Positions 11,776 through 20,898 of a DNA stretch of 64,000 nt are shown in pieces. A program made the translations under genes and the position numbers. The stretch comes from Thinopyrum elongatum. Lineage: Eukaryota; Streptophyta; Magnoliopsida; Poales; Poaceae. The stretch spans positions 543,487,970 through 543,551,969 of the forward strand of contig CM022297.1 of NCBI GenBank assembly GCA_011799875.1, written 5' to 3'. The notes under the pieces are model-generated. The model saw nothing but the letters and a program-made list of their open reading frames with translations, searched no databases and was not told where the DNA came from. Numbering within the stretch: position 1 is the stretch's first letter; every line of letters starts with the position of its first letter.

Positions 11776-14700
11776 AAGGCAGTCCTTGAAAGAATTTCAT
11801 TTTCCCGTGACGCTTTTCACCGCACCGCCCTGAAATTTTGTGTCCTTGATGCTGGAGATATTGATTCCACATATATATTGACTGATGCCAGGAATGCCCA
11901 TTGGTTCATGGCTGTCACACACATAAGTTACACCATGCCACACGGCGAAATAAAGGAGTACAAGGCTTATAGGCGCTGGATTTTCTTGAATTTACGACCA
12001 AATGAGATTGCCCGGATCATAGAGCATGTGCAGAAAGCAACGTTTACCCTTACCGGGGAGACTAATGTATATAATCAATCTAATCTGTTGAATTTCTTTC
12101 AAAAGGAAGTGTCAGTGGGTTCAGAAACTTGTTCGAAAAGCAGCGGCGAATCATGTTCTTTGACTTTCAGGGCTAAAAAGTCCTGCTTAACGCCGAATTT
12201 GAGGATACTCCGTGCCTCCTGGAGGAAGCTGGGGGTATGTTCTAGATTCGGATGCTCGCCGCGACCATTTTGAGTACTTGTGGGACTGAAACGGACTCCG
12301 AATGATAAAGTTATGACCGTTCTAGTGAAAACCGGTCCATTATATGGCAGTCCTTGAAAGAATTTCACTTTTCCGTGACGCTTTTCTCTGCACCGCCCTG
12401 AAATTTTGTGTCCTCAATGCTGGAGATATTGTTTCAACATATATATTGACCGATGCTAGGAATGCCCTTTGGTTCATGGCTGTCACACACATAAGTTAAA
12501 CCGTAACACGGCGAAAACAAGGAGTATAAGGTTTATAGGCGCTGGATTTTCTTGATTTTACGGCCAAATGAGATTGCCCGGATCATAGAGCATATGCAGA
12601 AAGCAACGCTTGTCCTTACTGGGGAGACTAATGTCTATAATCAACGTAATCTCTTGAATTTCTTTCAAAAGGTAGTGCCAATGGGTTCAGAAACTTGTTC
12701 GAAAAGCAGCGGCGAATCATGTTCTTTGATTTTCAGGGCCAAAAAACCTGCTTAACGCTGAATTTGAGGGTACTCCAAGCCTCCTGGCGCAAGCCGGTGT
12801 ATTTTCCTGTATTCGCACACTCGCTGCGAGCATTTTGAGTACTTGTGGGTCCAAACTGGACTCCGAATGACAAATTTATGACCGTTCTAGTGAAAACCGG
12901 TCCATTATATGGCAGTCCTTGAAAGAATTTCACTTTCCCGTGACGCTTTTCTCCGCACCGCCCTGAAATTTTGTGTCCTCGATGCTGGAGATATTGTTTC
13001 CACATATATATCGACCAATGCCAGGAATGGCCTTTGGTGCCTGGCTGTCACACACATAAGTTACACCATGCCACACGGCGAAAACAAGGAGTATAAGGCT
13101 TATAGGCGCTAGATTTTCTTGAATTTACGGCCAAATGGGATTGCTCGGATTATAGAGCATGTGCAGAAAGCAAAGTTTGTCCTTACCGGGGAGACTAATG
13201 TCTATAATCAACATAATAACTCAAATTTCCTTCAAAAGGAAGTGCCAATGGGTTCAGAAACTTGTTCGAAAAGCAGCGGCGAATCATGTTCTTTGACTTT
13301 CAGGGCCAAAAAGTCCTGGTAAACACTGAATTTGAGGTTAGTCCAAGCATCTTGGTGCAAGCCGAGTGTATTTTTTGGATTTGCACGCTCACTGCAAGTA
13401 TTTTGAGTACTTGTGGGTCCGAAACGGACTCTGAATGACAAAGTTATGACCGTTCTAGTGAAAACCGGTCCATTATATGGCAGTCCTTGAAAGAATTTCA
13501 CTTTCCCGTGACGCTTTTCTCCGCACCGCCCTGAAATTTTGTGTCCTTGATGATGGAGATATTGTTTCCACATATATATTAACCGATGCCAGGAATGCCC
13601 ATTGGTTAATGGCTGTCACACACATAAGTTACACCATGCCACACAGCGAAAACAGGGAGTATAAGGCTTATAGGCGCTGGATTTTCTTGAATTTACGACC
13701 AAATGAGATTGCCCGTATCATAGAGCATGTGCAAAAAGCAATGTTTACCCTTACAGGGGAGACTAATGTCAATAATCAACATAATCTCTCGAATTTCCTT
13801 CAAAACGAAGTGCCAATGGGTTCAGAAACTTGTTCGAAAAGCAGCGGCGAATCATGTTCTTTGACTTTCTTGGCCAAAAAGTCCTGCTTAACACCGAATT
13901 TGAGGGTACTTCAAGCCTGCTGGCGCAAGCTAGGTGTATTTTCTGGATTTGCGTGCTCGCCGCAAGCATTCTGAGTGCTTGTGGGTCCGAAACGGACTCC
14001 GAATGACAAAGTTATGACCATTCTAGTGAAAACCGGTCCATTATATGGCAGTCCTTGAAAGAATTTCACTTTCCCATGAAGCTTTTCTCCGCACCGCCCT
14101 GAAATTTTGTATCCGCGATGCTGGAGATATTGTTTCCACATTAATATTTACCGATGCTAGGAATGCCATTTGGTTCATGGCTGTCACACACATAAGTTAC
14201 ACCATGCCACACGGTGAAAACAAGGAGTATAAGGCTTATAGGCGCTGGATTTTCTTGAATTTATGGCTAAATGGGATTGCCCGGATCATAGAGCATGTGC
14301 AGAAAGCAATGTTTGTCCTTACCAGGGAGACTAATGTCAATAATCAATGTAATCTCTCGAATTTCCTTCAAAAGGAAATAACAATGGGTTCAAAAAATTG
14401 TTCGAAAAGCACCGGCGAATCATGTTCTTTGACTTTCAGGGCCAAAAAGTCCTGCTTAACACTGAATTTGAGGTTACTCCAAGCCTCCTGGTGCAAGCCG
14501 AGTGTATTTTCTGGATTCGCACGCTCACTGCGAGCATTTTGAGTACTTGTGGGTCCGAAACGGACTCTGAATGACAAAGTTATGACCGTTCTAGTGAAAA
14601 CCGGTCCATTATATGGCAGTCCTTGAAAGAATTTCACTTTCCCGTGAGGCTTTTCTCCGCACCGCCCTGAAATTTTGTGTCCTCGATGCTGGAGATATTG

Positions 14701-17198
14701 CTTCCACATATATATTAATCGATGCCAGGAATGCCCTTTGGTTCATGGCTGTGACACACATAAGTTACACCATGCCACACAGCGAAAACATGGAGTATAA
14801 GGCTTATAGGCACTGGATTTTCTTGAATTTACGACCAAATGAGATTGCCCGGATAATAGAGCATGTGCAGAAAGCAACATTTGTCCTTACCGAGGAGACT
14901 AATGTCAATAATCAACGTAATCTCTCAAATTTCCTTCAAAAGGAAGTGCCAATGGGTTCAGAAACTTGTTTGAAAAGCAGCGGCAAATCATGTTCTTTGA
15001 CTTTCAGGGCCAAAAATTCTTGCATAACGCCAATTTTGAGCGTACTCTAAGCCTCCTAGAGAAAGCCAGGGGTATTTTCTGGATTCGCATGCTCGCTGCG
15101 AGCATTTTGAGTACTTGTGGGTCTGAAACGAACTCCGAACGACAAAGTTATGACCGTTCTAGTGAAAACCGGTCCATTATATGGCAGTCCTTGAAAGAAT
15201 TTCACTTTCCCGTGACGCTTTTCTCCGCACCGCCCTGAAATTTTGTGTCCTTGATGCTGGAGATACTGTTTCCACATATATCGTAATCGATGCCAGGAAT
15301 GCCCTTTGGTTCATGGCTGTCACACACATAAGTTACACCATGCCACACAGAGAAAACAAGGAGTATAAGGCTTATAGGCGCTTGATTTTCTTGAATTTAC
15401 AACCAAATGAGATTGCCTGGATCATAGAGCATGTGCAGAAAGCAATGTTTACCCTTACCGGGGAGGCTAATGTCAATAATCAACATAATCTCTCAAATTT
15501 CCTTCAAAAGGAAGTGCCAATGGGTTCAGAAATTTGTTCGAAAAGCAGCGGCGAATCATGTTCTTTGACTTTTAGGGCCAAAAATCCTGCTTAACACTGA
15601 ATTTGAGGGTATTTAGGGCCTCCTGGCACAAGTCGGGCGTATTTTCTGAATTCGCACGCTCGCTGCGAACATTTTGAGTACTTGTGGGTCCAAAACGGAC
15701 TCCGAATGACAAAGTTATGACCGTTCTAGTGAAAACCGGCCCATTATATGGCAGTCCTTGAAATAATTTCACTTTCCCGTGACGTTTTTCTCCGCACCGC
15801 CCTGAAATTTTGTGTCCTCGATGCTGGAGATATTGTTTCCACATATATATTGACCGATGCCAGGAATGCCCTTTGGTTCCTGGCTGTCACACACATAAGT
15901 TACACCATGCCACACGGCGAAAACAAGGACTATAAGGCTTATAGGCCCTGGATTTTCTTGAATTTACGGCCAAATGAGATTGCCTGGATCATAGAGCATC
16001 TGCAGAAAGCAATGTTTGTCCTAACCGGGGAGACTAATGTCTATAATCAATGTAATCTGTTGAATTTCTTTCAAAAGGAAGTGCCAGTGGGTTAAGAAAC
16101 TTGTTCGAAAAGCAGCGGCGAATCATGTTCTTTGACTTTCAGGGCCAAAAAGTCCTGCTTAACACCGAATTTGAGGGTACTCCGTGCCTCTTGGAGGAAG
16201 CTGGGGGTATGTTCCAGAATCGGATGCTCGCCGCGACCATTTTGAATACTTGTGGGTCCGAAACGGACTCCGAATGACAAAGTTATGACCGTTCTAGTGA
16301 AAACCGGTCCATTATATGGCAGTCCTTGAAAGAATTTCACTTTCCCGTGACGCTTTTCTCTGCTCCAACTAAAATTTTGTGTCCTCGATGCTGGAGATAT
16401 TGTTTCAATATATATATTGACCGATGCTATGAATGCCCTTTGGTTCATGGCTGTCACACACATAAGTTACACCATGCCACATGGCGAAAACAAGGAGTAT
16501 AAGGCTCGTAGGCGCTGGATTTTCTTGATTTTACGGCCAAATGAGATTGCCCGGATCATAGAGCATGTGCAGAAAGCAACGTTTGTCCTGACTGGGAGAC
16601 TAATGTCTAAAATCAACGTAATCTCTCGAATTTCTTTCAAAAGGTAGTGCCAATGGGTTCAGAAACTTTTTCGAAAAGCAACGGCGAATCATGTTCTTTG
16701 ACTTTCAGGGCCAAAAAACCTGCTTAACGCTGAATTTGAGGGTACTCCAAGCTTCCTGACACAAGCCGGGGTATTTTCCTGTATTCGCACACTCGCTGCG
16801 AGCATTTTGAGTACTTGTGGGTCCAAAACGGACTCCGAATGACAAATTTATGACCGTTCTAGTGAAAACCGGTCCATTATATGGCAGTCCTTGAAAGAAT
16901 TTCACTTTCCCGTGACGCTTTTCTCCGCACCGCCCTGAAATTTTGTGTCCTCGATGCTGGAGATATTGTTTCCACATATATATCGACCAATGCCAGGAAT
17001 GGCCTTTGGTGCCTGGCTGTCACACACATAAGTTACACCTTACCACACGGCGAAAACAAGGAGTATAAGGCTTATAGGCGCTGGATTTTCTTGAATTTAC
17101 GGCCAAATGGGATTGCCCGGATTATAGAGCATGTGCAGAAAGCAAAGTTTGTCCTTACCGGGGAGACTAATGTCTATAATCAACATAATATCTCAAAT

Positions 17199-17213
17199 TT
17201 CCTTCAAAAGGAA
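17199..17213. repeat. Third monomer dyad TTCCTT-CAA-AAGGAA (example copy)
   Basis: A perfect 6-bp inverted repeat with a 3-nt centre. Subfamily A mostly has the CAA centre. Subfamily B has TTCCTT-CGA-AAGGAA or the longer TTCCTTT-G-AAAGGAA, so the symmetry survives although the central bases differ. It lies about 170 bp before the paired dyads. Confidence 0.55.
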
Positions 17214-17356
17214 GTGCCAATGGGTTCAGAAACTTGTTCGAAAAGCAGCGGCGAATCATGTTCTTTGACTTTCAGGGCCAAAAAGTACTGCTTAACACCT
17301 AATTTGAGGTTACTCTGAGCCTCCTGGAGCAAGCCGGGGGTATTTCCGGGATTCGC

Positions 17357-17401
17357 ATGCTCGCCGCGAGCATTTTGAGTACTTGTGGGTCCGAAACGGA
17401 C
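17357..17401. repeat. Paired dyad symmetries inside the satellite monomer (example copy)
   Basis: Positions 17357-17373 read ATGCTCG CCG CGAGCAT, a perfect 7-bp inverted repeat around 3 nt. Positions 17389-17401 read GTCCG AAA CGGAC, a perfect 5-bp inverted repeat around 3 nt. Most monomers carry both, about 30 bp apart centre to centre, although some copies have one or two mismatches (for example CATGCTTGCCACGAGCAT). Whether they form hairpins or bind a protein is unknown. Confidence 0.6.
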
Positions 17402-17448
17402 TCCGAATGACAAAGTTTTGACCGTTCTAGTGAAAACCGGTGCATTAT

Positions 17449-18055
17449 AAGGCAGTCCTAGAAAGAATTTCAATTTCCCGTGACGCTTTTGTCCGCACCG
17501 CCCTAAAATTTTGTGTCCTCCATGCTGGAGATATTGTTTCCACATGTATATTAACCAATGCCAGGAATGCCCTTTGGTTCATGGCTGTCACACACATAAG
17601 TTACACCATGCCACACGGCGAAAACAAGGAGTATAAGGCTTATAGGCGCTGGATTTTCTTGAATTTACGGCCAAATGAGATTGCTGAGATCATAGAGCAT
17701 GTGCAGAAAGCAATGTTTGTCCTAACCGGGAAGACTAATGTCTATAATCAATGTAATCTGTTGAATTTCTTTCAAAAGGATGTGCCAATGGGTTCAGAAA
17801 CTTGTTCGAAAAGCAGCGGCGAATCATGTTCTTTGACTTTCAGGGCCAAAAAGTCCTGCTTAACACCGAATTTGAGGGTACTCTGAGCCTCCTGGCACAA
17901 GTCAGGATTTTTTTCTGGATTCGCACGCTCGCCTCGCCGCGAGCATTCTTAGTACTTGTGGGTCTAAAACGGACTCCAAATTTACGATCAAATGAGATTG
18001 CCTGGATCATAGAGCATGTGCAAAAAGCAACGTTTGTCCTTACCGGGGAGACTAA
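17449..18055. repeat. Truncated and fused satellite monomers left of the Helitron
   Basis: The 17449 monomer begins with the TATAAGGCAG variant and runs normally to GGACTCC at 17971-17977. It then jumps to AAATTTACGATC at 17978, which belongs about 210 bp into the next monomer, so about 258 bp are missing. The fused monomer ends at GAGACTAA (18055), where the Helitron begins. The right-hand part of the interrupted monomer resumes at 20899. Confidence 0.85.
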
Positions 18056-18074
18056 TCTTATATTTACTAATTGG
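18056..18074 (+). other. Helitron 5' terminus
   Basis: TCTTATATTTACTAATTGG follows directly after satellite GAGACTAA. The opening TC is invariant in Helitrons. The breakpoint is fixed by comparison with dozens of uninterrupted monomers. Confidence 0.9.
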
Positions 18075-18447
18075 AGGCACCATCCGAATCACCACGTTAA
18101 TCCTGGAAATTAAGTAAAACTGTCCATTAGATCACCTTATTAGTTCTTCACAACCGTAGGATGATGCATCTCAAAGAGTCCTAGCACTTTGTCCCACCTC
18201 CCATGGGAACACCTAATTCCTTACCGAACCAATCTACATGTTGCAAAAAAACTCTACTTCCCTGTTGGTGCCTCCTGCAATCCCGCTCCTTAATATCTCA
18301 CGTAGTTACGTCTGTTGTGTCCCCTCATGTTTTTGCATGGCCTCAAGGGTGATTTGGTCCTGCCCTCGGCACCATCTCCCAGGCTGCTCGAACACTTCAA
18401 TGGGTGCCTCTACGTCGAGGGCGGGATGCCATGCATCATGCATGGGG

Positions 18448-18552
18448 GCAGACATAGCAGATAGGGTAAGGAGGTAGTGGCACGCTGCAGCGACCTCATG
18501 GGCTGCAGACCTATCAGATGGGGTAAAGAGGCAGTGACACGCTGCAGCAGCA
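18448..18552 (+). repeat. Imperfect 57-bp tandem duplication inside the Helitron
   Basis: The segment starting GCAGACATAGCAGATAGGG at 18448 recurs at 18505 as GCAGACCTATCAGATGGGG. Both copies continue through GTAA(A/G)GAGG and CACGCTGCAGC. The offset is 57 bp with scattered substitutions. It lies in the GC-richer part of the element (about 18.23-18.72 kb), which could be captured host sequence. I recognise no gene in it. Confidence 0.6.
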
Positions 18553-18981
18553 CGGAATTGGAAACCCTAGAGGTGGAGCTTCTCGACTGCTTGACGTAAG
18601 AAGAGAAGGAGCACAGGAGACAAGAGGCCAGCTTCAATCCTTCATCCAGTGGATGTGTCATGTCGTTAGAGGTTAGAAGTCTATGGCGAAACTATCCCAT
18701 CCACCTCCTGGCAAGACAGAAGAAATTTCTGTGAGCGACAACTTTGTTTCTTGATTGCTAATCTGTTCCATTGCTTCATCCCTTCATCTCTCTAGCCTAC
18801 TGAGGCCATCTTCAATAAAAACAATCTTTTTGGAGTCATCAACGACTAATAATCATAGCTAAATAAAGTAGGAGACTCGAGACTGCATCTTTTTATTCTG
18901 GATACCATCTACAATGAAAGCGTGTGTATTATAACATACTAGCTACAGGCCTGCATCTCCGTCCTGTACAAGCCTGCATCT

Positions 18982-19245
18982 TTGTCCTCGAGCTCTAACA
19001 TTGCAGCAGGAAACCGAACTACTGTAGGTTGCCAATGCCGCCGCCCATGTTCGAGGTGGACTACTGCGCACCTCAATCGAAAAATTAGACAAGCTGAAGA
19101 CTATATCTTAATTCCATCTATTTCTCATCGTTTACTGAGATTGGTGAAGCAGTTTGACGATCTGAAGAATCATCAATCTAACCAAGATTTTTTTCACCAG
19201 CAGGTAAATGTGATCAACATATACTTATATTGTCTCAACTGGTGA
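18982..19245 (+). other. Unrecognised open frame in Helitron, possible captured exon
   Basis: An 87-codon frame whose later part is polar and could be helix-forming (...LLRLVKQFDDLKNHQSNQDF). At 19201-19209 the sequence CAG|GTAAAT looks like a plant splice donor, after which the frame turns AT-rich and intron-like. Helitrons often carry exon-intron fragments, so this may be a captured piece. No family is recognised and a chance frame is equally possible. Confidence 0.15.
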
Positions 19246-19328
19246 CTCTGCAAGCATATATTTGAATATTCCAGTAGGGAAACAGACTCACCAACCCTTC
19301 CTCAGATCCTCAGATGTATGTACCAAGT

Positions 19329-19661
19329 TCATCTCTTCTGCTTCTTTTTTCTCATCATGGTGAAACAACCATGGTTCGTTTCATATTTCTTTCTTATATT
19401 GATCCCCACATGTTCCATGTGGTAGCCATTGTATGTTTCTTTATGACTGAGAACGCCATATTTGAGCATCCACTGGCAAATTAGAGTACTGGCTGTATTC
19501 ATGTGTGTCTCTGTCTGCTCCTCCGTTTCCATGGGATCCAAGGAGATGTGTCTCGCATCCTCAGCTCCTGTTGGTAGTGGCCCAATTAAACTTTGTTGCA
19601 TCCAGTTCTTAGAGTATGCAAGCATAGTCTGTATATAGTTCAGTACATCAGGCAATTGCAC
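19329..19661 (-). other. Unrecognised 110-codon open frame in Helitron
   Basis: A minus-strand frame starting MQLPDVLNYIQTMLAYSKNW and ending in a lysine-rich tail (MMRKKKQKR). It is hydrophilic, with no signal peptide or membrane segment and no motif that I recognise. It could be a fragment of a captured host gene or a chance frame. Nothing nearby supports expression. Confidence 0.15.
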
Positions 19662-19669
19662 TGTCGTTT

Positions 19670-20870
19670 TATTTGCGGGTAAATGATTGTATTGTGTTAA
19701 CTGATTGTGTTGGTGATACCTCCTTTTTCATTGATGAACTGGTGATATACGTTTCCATCTTTCAGCATAAAATTTTATAAGATAATCTTGCTGTTTTTAT
19801 TATAAAAAGGTGGATTATAAAACCTTCAGTGTAGGCTAGACAATACACCCACTAGGAAAACTATATAGATTTATACATGTAAGATAAGTTCGCATTTTTT
19901 CAAAAAAAAATCCAATAAACATTTTTATCAATTCCGAACAACTTAAATATTCCATCATTTTGTTTCATAATTTGGTTGTAAAATTGCTGAAACAGGCACG
20001 TCATGTTGTTACTGTAATTTGGTATTAGGCTTTATAAAGCCTGAGCATGTTTACACAAGGTAAACAAGCTTCCATTTGTGGTTTATTCAAAGTAATGTTT
20101 GTTAGAACATGGGATATCAATAAATCAAAACAAAGCACAACTTAATGAACCCTGTTTAAAACGAGAGCCAAGACGGTATTGTCAAACATCGGAAAATTGG
20201 AAAAGATTATACAAGTCCAAATAGATGTGTAGTATGCACGTAATAATTTTTACCAACGGGTCTTCTTCTATGGTGTAGACAAAATGATGAAAATATTAAT
20301 CATTACAAATTCTCTGTTTCCTTTTTGAGGCACAAATTTGTATTAGCTTCCAAATTAAATCTTTCCAATACAAATTTACAGATTTGTACAAACATCAATA
20401 TATTACCATGGATTTTTTTAGCTTCTAAATATATGTTACACAATTTTTGTAATACATGGTTGGACATATTCTCTTGGAAATGAATATTAGAATATGTGCA
20501 AATTGCAACTTTTCACATTTGCATAATTAGCCTGTTCCCATTTTCTTGAAAGTTGCGATGCTAAATATTTATTGTTTTATACGTTCTTTAGTTGTTTGTA
20601 GGTTGTTTTAATCATGACAGAGAATATGCTAAGATGTTGAGTGAATTCCAATGCATTGATCAAGATGCATTTCAAACTGCATATAGTAGCCATTGATATA
20701 TATAATGGTTGAAGAAAACTTAGTGATACTTATGCATATTTTTAATACTAACATCTCTGAAGTGTAAATTCACGTTTTATTGTACCTACTTTACTTTTCG
20801 AATGCGCATTCACATGTTTTGGAAAACTTTCACTATTTCATTACTGTTTTGCAATATAGAAAGACCTAGA
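19670..20870. other. AT-rich 3' part of the Helitron, no gene seen
   Basis: This stretch is strongly AT-rich, with short A and T runs, an ATATATATAAT tract near 20.70 kb and no long frame. I see no internal terminal inverted repeats, nested element or RNA gene. AT-rich non-coding 3' regions are common in non-autonomous Helitrons. Confidence 0.5.
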
Positions 20871-20898
20871 CCGTGCTGATGCACGGGTTGATGACTAG
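20871..20898 (+). other. Helitron 3' hairpin and CTAG terminus
   Basis: The 6-bp perfect stem CCGTGC/GCACGG has a TGAT loop (20871-20886). It is followed by GTTGATGA and the terminal CTAG. In rolling-circle transposons this hairpin is thought to act as the transposition terminator. Satellite sequence resumes with T at 20899. Confidence 0.92.

Larger units (their letters stand above)
8975..17448. repeat. Satellite array, subfamily A, long-offset higher-order structure (7-8 monomers)
   Basis: Monomer starts are 8975, 9543, 10111, 10678, 11245, 11776, 12344, 12909, 13477, 14045, 14613, 15181, 15748, 16316 and 16881. Shared private variants pair 8975 with 13477, 9543 with 14045 (CACATTAATATT) and 10111 with 14613 (ATTAATCGATGCC), all at 4502 bp. 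A second set pairs 11776 with 15748, 12344 with 16316 (AAAAAACCTGCTTAAC) and 12909 with 16881 (CGACCAATGCCAGG), all at 3972 bp. The block is therefore two related runs of eight and seven monomers rather than random monomers. The 11245 monomer is only 531 bp because of an internal rearrangement listed separately. Confidence 0.85.
16881..17448. repeat. Representative subfamily A monomer (568 bp)
   Basis: A full-length monomer given as a reference unit. In order it holds the ATGGCAGTCCTTGAAAG phase marker, TTCACTTTCCCGTGACGC, GATGCTGGAGATATTG, the CACATATATAT tract, the GGCTGTCACACACATAAG segment, GGATTTTCTTGAATTTACGG, GGAGACTAATGTCTATAATC, the TTCCTTCAAAAGGAA dyad, CAGCGGCGAATCATG, the ATGCTCG...CGAGCAT dyad and the GTCCGAAACGGAC dyad. 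It closes with GACAAAGTTATGACC (its TTATGACC reads TTTTGACC here). Overall composition is moderately AT-rich. I found no 5S rRNA gene or other known RNA gene inside it. Confidence 0.9.
18056..20898 (+). mobile_element. Non-autonomous Helitron (2843 bp) inserted in the satellite
   Basis: The left end is 5'-TC (TCTTATATTTACTAATTGG) and the right end is CTAG-3' (20895-20898). A GC-rich hairpin, CCGTGC-TGAT-GCACGG, lies at 20871-20886 and ends 12 nt before the terminus. The insertion sits between A and T. The left flank GAGACTAA and the right flank TGTCTATAATC join to give exactly the GAGACTAATGTCTATAATC found in most intact monomers, with no target-site duplication. All four signs (5' TC, 3' CTRR, subterminal hairpin, A^T target) are the established Helitron signature. 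It is too short for the Rep-helicase protein of autonomous elements and no such frame is present, so it must have been moved in trans. The interior is unrelated to the satellite: moderately GC-rich near 18.2-18.7 kb and strongly AT-rich from 19.7 kb on. Confidence 0.93.

Noticed and set aside
17241..17260. TTCGAAAAGCAGCGGCG as a possible CENP-B box.
   Set aside because: The spacing between TTCG and CGG is 8 nt instead of 7 and the required A and CGGG do not line up. Plants are also not known to depend on CENP-B boxes.
16881..17448. The monomer as a 5S rDNA unit (similar length to some cereal 5S repeats).
   Set aside because: No 5S gene sequence or its internal control region (box A and box C) is present on either strand.
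20690..20712. The ATATATATAAT tract in the Helitron as a promoter TATA box.
   Set aside because: It lies in a generally AT-rich region with no frame downstream, so there is no support for a promoter.
18056..20898. The insertion as an LTR retrotransposon, MITE or hAT/CACTA element.
   Set aside because: There are no terminal inverted or direct repeats and no target-site duplication. The TC, CTAG, hairpin and A^T features fit only a Helitron.
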